From the NCBI GenBank assembly GCA_003550325.1, contig QKWP01001111.1:36315-100314 (forward strand): a stretch of DNA of 64,000 nt, given 5' to 3'. The translations under genes were made by a program, and so were the position numbers. The notes under the pieces were generated by a model that was not told the DNA's origin, searched no databases, and saw nothing but the letters and a program-made list of their open reading frames with translations. Origin of the DNA: Gigaspora rosea (lineage: Eukaryota > Glomeromycota > Glomeromycetes > Diversisporales > Gigasporaceae). Positions 1 through 12,029 of the stretch are shown here, piece by piece (position 1 is the stretch's first letter; each line of letters begins with the position of its first letter).

Positions 1-39
1 CTAACTTTGTGATTTAGGTAAACATGTGCATATATTATG

Positions 40-212
40 AACCTGAACATGTTCATGAACCTTGAACTGAACCTGAACTGAACTTTTTTTAAGTTCAGGT
101 TCAGGTTCATGTTCAATAATTTTAAGTTCAGGTTCAGTTCAGTATTGAACTTTTAGAGCAGGTTCAGGTTCAGGTTCATTGAACCTGAACCTGAACATCT
201 ATTGAACTGAAC
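40..212. repeat. Inverted minisatellite of GTTCAGGTTCA units
   Basis: Dense runs of TGAACCTGAAC and its complement GTTCAGGTTCA alternate across the stretch, so the array folds back on itself several times. Seen directly. No coding signal. The head-to-head arrangement suggests the remains of a palindromic satellite or of a transposon end, but no outer boundary can be fixed because it starts near the window edge. Confidence 0.75.
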
Positions 213-224
213 TAACTTCGGAAC

Positions 225-389
225 CCTAATGGTGACCAAGGACTACAGGTAATGTACCCAACCGATCGACAAGACACAGTTACCGGAACACAGGTCTATT
301 TTTCAAAAGCATCGCCAGTGGGATTTGAACTCTAGACCTGCCACTTGGGGGTGACAACTTACCAACTTCCCTAAGTCGCCACACCCTCC
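225..389 (-). mobile_element. tRNA-headed SINE fragment
   Basis: On the minus strand the sequence has a pol III A-box-like TGGCGACTTAG (complement of 371-381) and a B-box-like GTTCAAATC (complement of 322-330), followed by a short stretch ending in TTTTGAAAAAT and ACCTG. The same head, with the same downstream words, begins the long retroposon at 25585-26633, so this is the 5' part of the same family. It is not a functional tRNA gene: the arms do not fold into a clean cloverleaf and the A-B spacing is long. The 3' body and poly(A) tail are missing. Confidence 0.6.
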
Positions 390-497
390 ATTACTTCTAT
401 TTTACTTTAACTCTAACTAACAAAAAGAATAGATTGTTGTTTGTTTTGATTTCATATTATACAAATCTTATAGAGTGCATTACAATGCACTTGTACT

Positions 498-689
498 AAA
501 GGAACCATCAAAGGAACCATTAAAGGAACCATCAAAGGAACCATCAAAGGAACTATTAAAGGAACCCTTAAAGGAACCCTTAAAGGAACTATTAAAGGAA
601 CTCTTAAAGGAACCCTTAAAGGAACCATTAAAGAAACTACTAAAGGAACCTTTAAAGGAACCACAAAAGGAACCAACAAAGGAACTTTT
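498..689. repeat. 12-bp minisatellite, 16 units (AAAGGAACCATT type)
   Basis: Sixteen consecutive 12-bp units, each starting AAAGGAAC and varying in the last four bases. Because the unit length is a multiple of three and contains few stop triplets, several frames on both strands stay open (for example a Leu-Lys-Glu-Pro repeat on the plus strand). I read these open frames as a by-product of the repeat, not as genes. Confidence 0.9.
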
Positions 690-1042
690 GTTATTCATTA
701 ACTATTGGTCCAAAATAAAAATGGTGAAAATTCTACTAATAAAACTAATACTAAAGATTTGATTGGTTCAATAAAATTTGTACTATTTCTAATATTTGCA
801 CAATATTTTTCTAATACTAATATTTAAAATCATGCAAAATATAACAATAGAATTGTAATATTGTTATTTCATAAAAGTTGTACAGAATGATTATATTTTT
901 TATATTATATAGACTGAAATACCACCTAGCTATACTTCAATAATAACCAAAAAAGCATTAATAATTTTACCAACCCCAAATAAATCATTTAAGATCAATC
1001 TTCTACTTAACAATCTACTAATATACTTAAACTTTTGCATAA
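690..1042. other. AT-rich spacer, no gene seen
   Basis: Very AT-rich sequence with only short open frames. No RNA gene, repeat boundary or coding homology is recognisable. Confidence 0.6.
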
Positions 1043-1044
1043 TA

Positions 1045-1658
1045 CAGTTAGACCTTCCTAAGTGCACGTCGTCAGGACCGGCACTGAGGTGTGTATTTAG
1101 GGGGATTGCAATTAGGGAATAGCCAATAATATCATAGTAAAAATTATGATCATGTGTGCATATAGCTGCTTATTATATACATACACATAAGTACACAAGT
1201 TTTAATATAGACATATTGAATTTTTATATTCAAAACCACCTGAAATTGCCTAATTTCTATACAAATGCTTGAGATCAAGCGTTCTACTAAATTTTATTAG
1301 AAATGATTCTTGCAATTCTAACATTTAGCACAGATGTTATTATGCATAAATAGAATGACAAAGGCGATGATATGTAATACTATTGGTATAATTTATTAAC
1401 AATTACAATGATACAATTAATATTGCTACAGTATATAATAATCATACTTTTTTTACATCTAAAATCGATAATTTTGATTGGTTATCGATCACATGAGTGC
1501 ATTTACGAAGGGACCTTATATATAATGGGCCAAAAAAATAGCATGCATGTGCAGAATAAAGAACGTGCATTTATTTATAAGTCCTATGGTGGGCCCACGC
1601 TTCTATTGTGCATTTAAGGAGGGTATATTTAGGGAGGTAGCATTTAGGGGTCTGACTG
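1045..1658. mobile_element. Non-autonomous Tc1/mariner-like element (CAGTYAGACC family)
   Basis: Terminal inverted repeats begin CAGTTAGACCTTCCTAAGTG on the left and, read from the right end, CAGTCAGACCCCTAAATGC. TA dinucleotides flank both sides (1043-1044 and 1659-1660), as expected for Tc1/mariner insertion. Sub-terminal GTGCATTTA/TAGGG words repeat near both ends. No transposase reading frame remains in the 614 bp. Shorter relatives with the same TIR lie at 41735-41928 and 53552-53736. Confidence 0.75.
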
Positions 1659-1660
1659 TA

Positions 1661-3107
1661 TTTCAGAAAAATTTACATTACCAATTGCTTTTACTACAAC
1701 ATTTCTAACTCATCTCTCTCTACTGGCAGAATTGCCAAAACCTTTTACTCCTAAATAAATTTACTATACCACTGTACAAGAGATTACTAATAGCTTAGAC
1801 CTTTCTTCTATTCAACAAGATAATTTAGTACAACTAAATATCTCTTATCTGATATTCAACCTGGTCTTATTCTTCTTATATACTTACTTACTAAATTCTA
1901 TTCTTAAAGTTCTTATTTCAAGACCCCTAATTCAATAAATACAGCTATTTTATTTATCTTACAAGCAAGTATTAAAAATTATTATCAAAACCCTCATCAA
2001 AATATTAAAAAAATATCAAATAGATATGGAAGCCATACTGTGCTTCTTTTGTCCAATGAAAAAAGCAAACAATATTCCTTTTAGATACAAGCACACTAAA
2101 ATACAACAACAATATCCTCTTTACACTAAGTCTTGCCAGTGCAAAACTTATATATTTGACTACCTTTGTAGTCTTTCTGATCAACTACACTCTGATTCTA
2201 ATAACTGCCTACCAATAGGCCATGCTCTTTATAAAATTAGTATTTGGTCCATGATATGGATCAAATACAGTACTCTAATAAACAATATTTTAAATATTCA
2301 AATCTAGATTAGGTCACAGATAAACTAGTCTGACTTGTATTCTTGTATATAATTTATATATATTTGTCTCTGTGCAATTTATGTTGTTTATATACTATAT
2401 ATAACTACTTATATAAAGTACTTAATAAAAATACAAGCAAGGCCTCACTTTTAAAAAAAATTAAATAATAAAATAAAATGCACCAATTGACTAATACCAA
2501 TTAATAATAAAATAAAATAAATAATATTAATAATAATAAAAGATAAATTCAAATAAATATAAATAATATAATTATAAAAAAAATAAAAGATAGAAATAAG
2601 TAAATATAAAAAATATAATTAAATTATAAAAATTAAATAATAAACAATTAATAACAAATTATAAATAAAATATTATAATACAAAAATATCAATAATATAT
2701 AAATTATTATATTACAGCACTTATTTAACAACTTTAAAATTAACATTTTCTTATATGTACTTAGTAGCCACCTCTACCCATGTATAGTGTGATTATTTTA
2801 TCTAATTCTAATTGATTAATATAATATATAGACGTGATCACTACCTCTGACCATGTATCTATAGTAAAAATTACATAATAAATAGCATGCCCCTAACAAA
2901 ACTTGATATTTGTATACAAGTTACTGCTACAACAAGTGTTATTTTAATACAGTATGTAAGTATGTTTTTATATTTATCAATTATTTGTTTTTTTTTAGTT
3001 TAGACAAAATAAAAAGTAATCTTTTTTATTTTTTTTATACTTCTAATGTATATTAAACTTGACTCCAAATTAATTATATCATAATTTATATGAAATTTAT
3101 TTTATTC
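1661..3107. other. AT-rich spacer, no gene seen
   Basis: A mixture of moderately and extremely AT-rich DNA; 2460-2720 is nearly pure A/T. The open frame at 2026-2307 has no recognisable domain and no support beyond its length. No RNA gene seen. Confidence 0.55.
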
Positions 3108-3110
3108 TTA

Positions 3111-3620
3111 GAGAGCATCCATAAATAATGTTATAAAGAGGGGGTTAGACAAAATATAATAGTTTTCTTGATAAATAGGAGAGTCAAAAAATTATAATGT
3201 AATTTTTTTAGAAAAATTTGTCCAAATTCTGATCTAGTGGTCTAGATTGGATAATTTTGGTACTATTCGAAGTGAGAGAAGTCGAATGGTACCAATTTCA
3301 TTTCATTTGGATTACTAGATTAAGATTTATTAGCAAAATACTATTATAATATTTTTTTTTTATAAAATTACTATATAACCAATAGTTTTTTGTAAATATC
3401 TTGCATCCAGTGATCCAAATAATATGATTTTGGTATCATTAGATTCTCTCACTGAGACTAATCAAATGGTACCTAAATCATCTAAATTAGATTACTGTGT
3501 CACAAGATATTCAAGTTTTTGTAAAATTTTATATATAAACATATAGATTTTGAAAATTTTTTTATATAGTCTAGGGGGAATCAAAAGCTACTAATGAGTA
3601 ACATTATTTATAGATGCCCC
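3111..3620. mobile_element. PIF/Harbinger-like MITE
   Basis: Inverted ends GAGAGCATCCATAAATAATG and, from the right, GGGGCATCTATAAATAATG, flanked on both sides by TTA (3108-3110 and 3621-3623), the 3-bp target typical of PIF/Harbinger elements. Inside are two diverged copies of a block containing TGGTCTAGATTGG-like and TTTTGGTA words in opposite orientation, i.e. extended sub-terminal repeats. There is no transposase. The class assignment rests on the target length and is inference. Confidence 0.7.
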
Positions 3621-3661
3621 TTATTATATATTTTTTATTAATTGTACTAATAATGTAATTA

Positions 3662-4014
3662 TAGTATACTTTCTCAAAACTGATTTTGTCACAACTGTTA
3701 ACTTTCTATAACAAATAAAAACTTGATCCATCATATTGTTCCATAATTCAAATCTAATAACCTGCCATTTCTAATAGATGGTACTTAAAAGATTAGATAT
3801 CTATAAGATTCAAATTTGTTAGATAATATTAATTGATTTGATTGGCTCAAATCTGACTTTGTATAACTGAATATTTATGCATAAATATAATCTGGCCAAT
3901 TATATTTAGCTAGAATCATGTGACTATTAGACTATTAGTATCTTAAATCTAATAATCCTTTAAAGTCGATACAAAACTATCTACTATGCATATTGGATTT
4001 GAAAGGGCATACTG
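3662..4014 (-). mobile_element. Tc1/mariner-like MITE, AAAACTGAT family
   Basis: Left end TAGTATACTTTCTCAAAACT and, from the right end, CAGTATGCCCTTTCAAATCC followed by an ATATGCATAGTAG word; TA on both sides. It is 353 bp, nearly the same length as the element at 34024-34378, which has the same two distinct ends in the opposite order, so this copy lies in reverse orientation to that one. Interior is AT-rich with no reading frame. Confidence 0.7.
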
Positions 4015-4269
4015 TATTGAATAATTATTAATCTATTTAATTCATAACTAGGTGCTTGAGCTGTATAAAGGAAGTTAGAAATAAGTATGCCAAATTGTCT
4101 ATTTTCTCATAAAGATACAATAGATTATTATTAGTAAGTTACATAATATTATAATCAAAGTTGGTTCTATAGTTTAAATCAGTACTATATATTCTTGTAT
4201 TGGCTTTGTAGAAATTCTGAAATTTATTAAAATTCTATCTAGTATATAACCTATTACATTGCTTTGTGA

Positions 4270-4860
4270 CTTTATTTTAGAACTAGTATAATAAGTAGTA
4301 CATTTGTGCTATCTATTTTATTTAGTATTTTTAATTATTAATAAGTTATATAAATAAATTTATTACAAAATTTACCAGCAATTAAGATACATAAAATATG
4401 TAATTAAGGTAGTTTGAATTAGAATTATTATAATTTCTACTAATATTTATATAAAAGTTTGTTTTAGAACTTACTTGTTAATACAGTACAGATGTTGGTT
4501 AAGGTTGATTTAGTCTATATTAGTCTATATAATAAATTATTTAAAATTTTGTTATAAAACTTACTATTCTAGTGACTTAGTATATAATTAAAATTAAATT
4601 AGTTTGTATTAAAATTATTGTATATGTTAATTGTAAAAAGTTTTGTTACAGCTCTCTTATTATTTCAGTGATATAGTATATTGCTAAGGTTGTATTAGTT
4701 ACTATTGGAATTACTTACTATTGTTATAACTATAATATTAGTCAATAATATTAGTTTGCATTGAACTATTGTAATTTCTATTATGAGCTACAAGCAAAAT
4801 GTGTAATAATTGATTGTTAAAAATTATGAATTAATAATATTATCTTACAGGTAATTGTGA
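4270..4860. repeat. Degenerate AT-rich tandem repeat
   Basis: A block containing TTTTGTTA(T/C)A, ACTTA, then TAGTATAT, AAGGTT and TTAGTTTGTATT-like words recurs several times with a loose period of roughly 100-150 bp. Units are strongly diverged, so copy number is uncertain. Confidence 0.4.
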
Positions 4861-4898
4861 ACAAGATATAACTAGTTATTTTAAATCTTTTATTTACA

Positions 4899-7673
4899 CA
4901 AACACTCTTTAAAAAATTCTTAAACAAATGCTTTCAACTTCAAAAAGTTCCTACAGACTGGAAATCTTCTAATATTTTTCTTATTCCAAAAAAATCTAAC
5001 TGGGACTTTACTCTCAATCAAGTTCGCCCAATTTCTATCATTGAACCTTTTAAAAAAACCTTTACTAAAATTTTTACTAAATGTCTAGATCAAATTATTT
5101 CTAATAATCATCTTTTATCTAACCTAAATTTCGCTGCTTCTTAAAACTCCTCAACTCATATTCCTATACAAATTCTCTATAATACTATTGAACATTATAA
5201 AATATACAACAAAGAAGCCTGGATTCTTTTTCAAGATATGTCAAAATCTTTTGACAAAATCAACATTTCACGACTACAAGATACTTGCAAAAGAATTGGT
5301 ATTCCTAATTCAGGCATCAATCTGATTACTGAACTACACTCATCAAGACAAGCAAGAATTATTACTGCTTATGGTCTTACTTCCTCTATTAACATCCAAT
5401 CTGGAATAGAACAAGAAGAAACCTATTCTCCTTTACTTTGGAAAATTTACTACGACCCAATCCTTACCTTTATCCATCAAAAATACCAAAACCATTTACT
5501 CAAAAATGACTCACAATCCCCTCTTGATATAATTACTAATACTACTACTAGTAGTATTTCAATTCCACCATTAGCCTATATGGATGATACAACATGGCTT
5601 TGCGAAAGCCCTACTACTATGCAAAATATTCTTAATGATACATCTGAACTCTACAAAATTAATAATATAGAAGTTAACCCTTCAAAATCTGATCTACTTC
5701 ATATCCGACCTAAATCCTACAGATCTCAAACAACTCCTCTTTTATTTAATAACCAACCTATCCTACCCAGAAAACCTAATGATGTCATTAGATATTTAGG
5801 TATCTATCTTGATGGAAATGGTTCAACCAAACCAACATTTGATACTATTATTAACAAAATTGAAAACTTTATTTGTCTAATAAAACACAAAAAACTTACA
5901 CCTTTACAAATCTCATCTCTTTTTAACCTCATACTCCAACCCTCTATTGAATACCTTTTACAAATATGCATTATTCACAATAATCTTCAAACCAAACTAT
6001 CCCGCCTTTTTACTATTCAAACCAAGAAAATGCTTTCCATCGCCAAAAACACTAACAATATAGTTCTTACTAATCCTATAACATTTAATCTACCAACCCT
6101 TAGCAATTTGATTCAAAAAACAAGTGCTGCTAATATTGAACGTATCTTTAACTCTAGTCCAATCCTTAAAAATATTGGTCTTACACGTATTAAATCATGG
6201 CTAGCCAAAGTATGGTCTCCCAATCTCACCCAAAACTTACTTATCTCCCATATTCATAAAACTAAAAACTTTACACTTATCTTCCAACTGTCACAATTAG
6301 CCAAAAACAATATTACATTATCAAATCTTTCACTTAATTCTCACCTTCCAGATTTCTTATCTAACCTACATCTAATCTATGATATACTCCCTTCAAAACC
6401 ACAAACTTCCATAATCAATAGTCTGAGAAATAATTAGTTATTATTTATTGAACAAATTTCTACTGCAAACAATAAATATATTCTTCCATGGAATAATATT
6501 TACTTACGTACTAACAAAGCCACTAAGGGCCGGCAACCTTTATGGTTTTCTAATATTCTTAATTTTATACAAGAGAAAACAATCATAACTACTTGGCCTC
6601 ATCTCCACTTACCCTCAATTAACTCCTTTATTAATACAACATATCTTCTCTCCCCTTTATTATCTTCTAATCCCTTTTCCCTTACGCAAATACACTATAA
6701 CTCTAACAATATTATTTTCCTATCACATCAAACCTCTCTATCAAAAACTGCAATATATAATATAAAACCTTCAGACTCAGGCTTTACACAACTACTACCC
6801 AATACCTTTCCTTCTTCAAATACCTTCTCATCATTTAATCTGCCCTATAACCAAATTAGCATATCTAATAATCCAATATATATTCAAATTGATTACAAAG
6901 AAATTCTTGCTCTAATCCATATATTCAACCTTACCAATACCACAACTTCCTCTCAATCTATACCACAAATTTATATCCCTACACAAGAAATACAACTTAT
7001 ATATAATATAACCAATCATACCACCTATCAACATCAACTTACTAGCCTCCTACCACTTATTCAAAACCTTAATTCACAGGAACTTCACTTTTACACTAAA
7101 GCCTCAATACAAAACACACAATCATCAAACATCAAATCTGGAATTGGCTGGATCTGTGAAAATAACACTTCTATCAAATTTAATGCAGCAACTAATTCAT
7201 ACTCTGATACAACACGAACTGAACTTGAAGCAATTATTTCACTTCTTCTTGCAACTCCTAATAATAACCATTTAAATATCCATTTAACTAACAATACTGC
7301 AATCAAAAATTTAAAACAAATACACTTTTCCAAACCTATACAAAACAAAAATTGGGACATTATATCCATTATTAATCAAATTAAATCTATCAAAAACATC
7401 TCATTCACTTTACACAAAGTCAAATCAAATCTTAACTCATTCTACAATCAAGCAAACTTACTTGCAAAACGTGGAACTAATAAACCAATACTTAAAATTA
7501 TTCATAATGTTCTAAATCTACCAATTTATTTTCAATGGCATAGTCATCTTATTCCTTCCAAAATACGAACCTTCATCAAAAATATATATACTATACAAGA
7601 ACTATTTTCCTGGTCTACTCTCAAAATATTTAAAAATATACCTAAAATTAATTGGACACTATGTTTTGACATA
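4899..7673 (+). pseudogene. LINE ORF2 remnant: reverse transcriptase plus decayed RNase H
   Basis: One reading frame runs from the truncated 5' end to the pogo-like insertion. It shows RT landmarks in order: PTDWK and LIPKK (around 4965-5000), RPISI (about 5027), FQDMSKSFDK (block A, about 5230), the catalytic YMDD (about 5577-5590) and RYLGIYLD (about 5792). Two stops break it: TAA at 5142-5144 and TAG at 6435-6437. Downstream, an RNase H-like region (about 7080-7470) keeps the TELEA motif, but the first catalytic Asp is replaced (FYTKAS instead of the usual Y-T-D-G-S) and another is Asn. The protein would reverse-transcribe its own RNA at nicked target DNA in the nucleus. This copy is dead: truncated, stopped and split. 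Confidence 0.85.
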
Positions 7674-7970
7674 CCGTATTCCTCCGAAAATAAGCACCCC
7701 TTTTTTGCTATAAGGTTGCTTATTTTCGGGTATTTCAGTAAAATAAAAAATACCGTTATAAAAAACGTTTTTGTTTGCCCTTTGTCGTACAAATCGACCA
7801 TAGTGATCAAGTAATCAATCGTCTCTCGTGATTTCTCTTGTCATGAAAATCATTTGACTGTCCCCCTTTGCATCATCTTTGTTATCTCTCATGACCGAGA
7901 TCGTGAAACGTTTACCTTGAAATCTAATGAAGAAAAAGAAAAGTTTTTGATCACAAATGTAAGCTTAGTA

Positions 7971-8046
7971 AAGAAAAAAAAATAAAAAAAAGGAAAAAAA
8001 GAAAATAAAAAAAGAAAAAAAAGGAAAAAAAAAGAAAAAAAAAACC
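7971..8046. repeat. Homopurine A/G tract
   Basis: About 75 bp made almost entirely of A with scattered G (AAAAAGGAAAAAAAG-type words), followed by a short C-run. Low complexity; no function claimed. Confidence 0.7.
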
Positions 8047-8251
8047 CCCAAAAAAAGGTTTAACAGTATCAATATAGTCCGTTCTACATGAAAATTAAAC
8101 CAAACAAACACTACCAAGTCAAGCTAGTGAAGTATTCTCATGCCAAATCAAGGAAACGTTCTCAAGCCAAGTCAAGAAAACGTTTCCAAGCCAAGTCAAA
8201 AAAATGTTCCAGTTCAAACCAGAAAAATATTTTTTAGAATAAAAGTTTTCC

Positions 8252-8323
8252 ACTTACCCGTAAACAATAATTTTATTAAAACACAGGACTTACCCGTAAA
8301 CAATAATTTTATTAAAACACAGG
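8252..8323. repeat. 36-bp tandem duplication
   Basis: Two adjacent copies of a 36-bp unit beginning ACTTACCCGTAAACAATAAT. Just upstream (8140-8215) a looser repeat built on CCAAGTCAAGAAAACGTT occurs three times. Both lie inside the pogo-like element. Confidence 0.8.
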
Positions 8324-8413
8324 CACTATATAATAAAAAAAAATATTCGTTCAAATAAAACAAACTGAATTGTCAAGCACAGGGCTAAAGTTGCTAAACA
8401 AACACGGACTTAC

Positions 8414-8530
8414 TACTCTATTGTACTAAAGTTAGAAGTAGTCAACTATGCAGTACAGTATGGAAGAAACGTAGCAGCAAGTATCTTTCATCTTGATGCT
8501 AGTATGGTTGGACGATCAAATTTCTGCTGA
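8414..8530 (+). pseudogene. Fragment of a transposase N-terminal helix-turn-helix
   Basis: The frame from 8414 to the TGA at 8528 reads KLEVVNYAVQYGRNVAA, then IFHLDASMVGR. This pattern of K-LEVV-YA...GRNVAA...F-LD-SMV-R resembles the N-terminal Brinker/CENP-B-type DNA-binding domain of pogo/Tigger transposases (family knowledge). It stops after about 38 codons. A second frame from 8493 carries an acidic tail that might be the remnant of the C-terminus, so the middle (the DDE catalytic core) appears deleted. Assignment is by pattern only. Confidence 0.5.
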
Positions 8531-9046
8531 AATTGGAAGTTCTACTGCAGCAAACAATCTTGAATACTGCCTTAAAAATAGAGTCGAAGTTGATAATGTT
8601 GACAAAAGTGATGAGGTAGTTACCTCAGTAACAATTATGATGTCGATGATACATAAGGTAATTTTGCCATTGTATTTTTATTTTATTAATTAATGTACCG
8701 AAAGAAAAAAGATGCTGTTAAAAAAATAAAATGAGTGGATTATAGTTTAGATGCAAAAAAAAATCAATTTTATTTTGTTAAAAATTAACAAATCTTAGTA
8801 AATTTGATTCTTAATTGTGCATTAATAAAAAGAATGTCTCCTAGTGGCAGAGCAGTTTTGAAATACTTATATACTACGTGTTCTTGAAATAATTTATATT
8901 TGTATGTTATTTTATGCTAATATAAGTATTACATTTATAAAATTGAGTAGTTTGGTATTATGTCCGAGGGTGCTTATTTTCGGATATTTATAAATTGCAG
9001 AGGGTGCTTATTTTCGGGGGGTGCTTATTTTCGGAGGAATACGGTA

Positions 9047-9698
9047 TTTAAATACACTTGAACACAATCATTTTAAATATTCTTTTAGAATTAAAATCTT
9101 AACTAACAATCTTCCAACTATGGAAAATCTTCATATTCGGTACCCTTATTTATATCCTACATCAAAATGCTGCCGCTGTTCAGATACCGAAGATACTTTA
9201 CATTTACTCCTCTGTTCAAACAATAACAATAATATTCAACAATCTGTTATTAATATAATTACAGATACACTAGCTTCTCTCAAAATTACTACTATATCTC
9301 TATTAACAATTCTTAATACTCTTCTTCACTTTACACTTCATACATGTACTCCACAATATAATCTCCTCCTATACTACATTATTGGAATTTACTCTTCTAA
9401 TGTTTTTGAAAATATTAAATTACTTACTACTAAACAAACTAAATTATTCCTTATTTCCCTATCTAATAATCTTTTAGATTGGTTTCAAAATACTGTTTGG
9501 TCCTCACGAAATATCTTTCAACACCAATGGGAACATGCTCATAATATTACTTCTAAAATGAAAAGAAAGAAATATTTCTTTCCAAATACATCCCATACAA
9601 CAACTATAGCCACACCAGATATAACACATATAGACTTTTCTCCCTTTATAGAAAAATGGTTTCTACAAGGTTTTTCTCTAACAAACTGTATACAATAA
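9047..9698 (+). pseudogene. C-terminal part of the LINE ORF2 (zinc-finger-like region)
   Basis: Resumes the LINE protein after the pogo-like insertion. It reads ILTNNLPTMENLHIRYP and then CCRCSDTEDTLHLLLC, a Cys-rich motif followed by His and Cys that matches the usual 'C..C....ET..H....C' finger near the C-terminus of RNase H-bearing LINE proteins. It continues to a TAA at 9696-9698 after a basic stretch (KMKRKKYFF) and a final FIEKWFLQGF. The 3' UTR (9699-9902) ends at the target duplication. Its apparent upstream start lies inside the inserted transposon and is not a real initiation site. Confidence 0.75.
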
Positions 9699-9918
9699 TG
9701 TCAGGTCATATACCAAGGTTTCCTTCAACCTACTCTAGCTAGTAAATTAATTTGAAATAGTTAATTATAGCATTATTAGAAAATAGAAGGTATAATGTCA
9801 CATTGGGTACCTGTTTTACAGTAACACAAATGTAGTTCTGAAATCTTTAAATGTAAATTTATTATTTTTACTTAAATAAAGTTTCAACTCTGGCATTTTA
9901 AAAAATCTTTTATTTACA

Positions 9919-11560
9919 ATATCTTAATTTTATATTAATATAAAAATATTAAAATTTTATAATAATTACAAAGTTAAACTAAGCTTTAATAACTAGTATT
10001 TAGAAAAATAAAGTAGCAAAATTTGAGTGAAGCATTAAAGAGAATATATTTGAAGTTATATTATTTATTTGCATATTTTTTAAAACAAGGTTTTTTTTTA
10101 TTAATGCATAGATTATATAATAGTTTAGTAAATATAATAAAATTTATACAAGAATGCACTATCTAATTGTAGAAACATAGCTATAAACAGAAATTATATA
10201 TAGCAGATAGCAAATCAAAATTTATTAATAAAAATACCAGAAACATAGTTATGTTTGCATAATAAAATATAAGATTAATTGCTATCTAGAATGGTATTAG
10301 CAAAATCTTGCTTTTAATTGGGCTATATTAATAGGCTATGCTAGTATAACATGCTGCTATTAGATTTATATAAGCATACCAAATTTGATTCTTATATTAT
10401 TTTTAAATAGCCAAATGAATAAATATTTTTATACCTGAAATAATATAATAGTTTCATGTACTAACTATTTTTATTTTTGTATAATTTATACTTATTTTTT
10501 TTTGTTTTCTTATTTGTTATTTGTTTTATTCTATATATATCTCTTTTTTATTTTTATATTTATACTTATAGAGTTTTCTAAGCTTTGCATCTCTGCATTG
10601 TGCTTGTATATTGTACCCAAATAATCTACTAATTAAATTTAAAGATCAGATATAACATGCAAATTTTCTCTGTATACTGAACTTTTCTAAAATTTGTAAT
10701 ATCAAAAAATTTGTCTATATAAGGGCCATATTATTAATTATCTGATTATTTTTACCAGAGGCCTAACTCCTTTTCCTTTCTCTTAATATATATATAGTTA
10801 GGTTCTTTATATATAATTTTATTTTTTTTACCTCTTCTCTTCTAAAAAATCACCTGATTTTTGTTATTCTTTTAATTATTTTTCAAGCTCTAACAAAAAC
10901 AATTTCTTGCAAAATTATAGCATAAGCTATTATACTCTTTAACTTAAAACTCTAATTTAACCCTTACTTTAATCTAATATTAATTTAAGTTTTTGTTATA
11001 TAAAATTATTTTGTCAGTTATACATATCTACAAATTATATATACTGTAATAAATTGGCATATTGCAGAGTGCATTGTATAGTTTATTCTGTACTTATTAT
11101 AGTTAGTGCATATTCTAAATTTGAGATTATTTGAGATCAAAGATCTAGAATGATCTACAAAATTCAGTGAATTTGATTGGCTCTATCACATTTTGTTACA
11201 TTATTTTTTCTTAAAGGTTTTACAAAATTTTTAATTACACTTGTTACCAAATGGTATTTGAATTGATAATATAAAATATCTACTTTTAATCATTCCAATT
11301 AATCTCTGATTATAACTTGAACTAAAAAAAGCAAGTGAGACCTTAAGATTGGGATTTTTGATACAAAATTTGCTAGTTGGAACAACTGAACTTTACTTTT
11401 TTGTTTTTATTTCAATTTTTTTTTCATTTGTGAGTTTTGTTATTACTGCTAGAGTGTCATTTGTAAAATTAATATTTATTGGTGTATTTTGTTTTGGTTT
11501 ATTAAACTTTTTCATTAGAACTAAACTTTTTTCTTTTTTGTACAGTAGGTTTTTTAAATA
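9919..11560. other. AT-rich spacer, no gene seen
   Basis: Long AT-rich stretch with homopolymer runs. The hydrophobic open frame at 11349-11567 is Phe/Leu-rich because of T-richness and runs into the next minisatellite; I do not accept it as a gene. Confidence 0.55.
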
Positions 11561-12029
11561 TGTATAGTAATTAGATTTTTTGAATATAGCATAGTAGAGT
11601 TAGATTTTTTTGAACATAACATAGTAGAGTTAGATTTAGAAATCGTAGTATAGTAGAGTTAGCTTCAGAACAGGTAGAGCATGATAAAGTTAGATTTTTT
11701 GGATATTAGCATAGTAGTTAGATTTTTTGTACATAGCACAAGAGAAATAGATTTTTTGAACATAGCATAGTAGAGTTAAACATAGCACTATAGATTTAGA
11801 TTTTTTGAATATGGCACAATAGAGTTAGATTTTTTGAACATAGCATGATAGAGTTATATTTTTTGGATATAGTACAGTAGAATTAGTTAGATTTTTGAAT
11901 ATAGCACAGCAAAGTTAAATTTAGGACAAATAGCATAGTAGTGTTAGATTTTTGAATTTAGTACAATAGAGTTAAATTTTTTGGACATAGTACAGTAAAA
12001 TTAGATTTGGAATAGGTAGTATAGTAGAG
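11561..12029. repeat. AGTAGAGTTAGATTTTTTGA minisatellite, left block
   Basis: Diverged units of about 25-35 bp built on ATAGCATAGTAGAGTTAGAT followed by TTTTTGAA. At least a dozen units are visible. The array is interrupted by the MITE at 12030-12293 and resumes afterwards. Confidence 0.75.

Larger units (their letters stand above)
7674..9044. mobile_element. Pogo/Tc1-like TIR element inserted in the LINE
   Basis: Ends CCGTATTCCTCCGAAAATAA in inverted orientation at both sides, flanked by TA (7672-7673 and 9045-9046). The GGTGCTTATTTTCGG core recurs three more times just inside the right end and once inside the left end, giving a cluster of likely transposase-binding sites. The interior holds a purine tract, small tandem repeats and a fragment of a DNA-binding domain (8414-8530), so it is an internally deleted derivative. 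It cuts the LINE reading frame; removing it with one TA leaves the two halves one base out of frame, so the LINE also carries an indel or the excision model is slightly off. Confidence 0.85.
4899..9902 (+). mobile_element. 5'-truncated non-LTR (LINE) retrotransposon with RT, RNase H and C-terminal zinc-finger regions
   Basis: The element is bounded by a perfect 16-bp direct repeat, AAATCTTTTATTTACA, at 4883-4898 and 9903-9918: the target-site duplication left by target-primed reverse transcription. It starts abruptly inside the reverse-transcriptase domain (5' truncation, typical of LINEs) and ends with AATAAAG, a short unique tail and a run of A. It is interrupted by a TIR element at 7674-9044. 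The presence of an RNase H region places it among the I/Tad1/R1-like groups (established knowledge of LINE domain layouts); the exact clade cannot be decided here. Confidence 0.85.

Noticed and set aside
452..762. Overlapping open frames on both strands (Leu-Lys-Glu-Pro and Gly-Ser-Phe repeats)
   Set aside because: They are produced by the 12-bp minisatellite at 498-689; the length divisible by three keeps frames open.
2026..2307. 93-codon plus-strand open frame
   Set aside because: No recognisable domain, AT-rich context, no second exon or conservation visible.
11349..11567. Hydrophobic 72-codon open frame that could look like a membrane protein
   Set aside because: The Phe/Leu content follows from T-runs, and the frame runs into a non-coding minisatellite.
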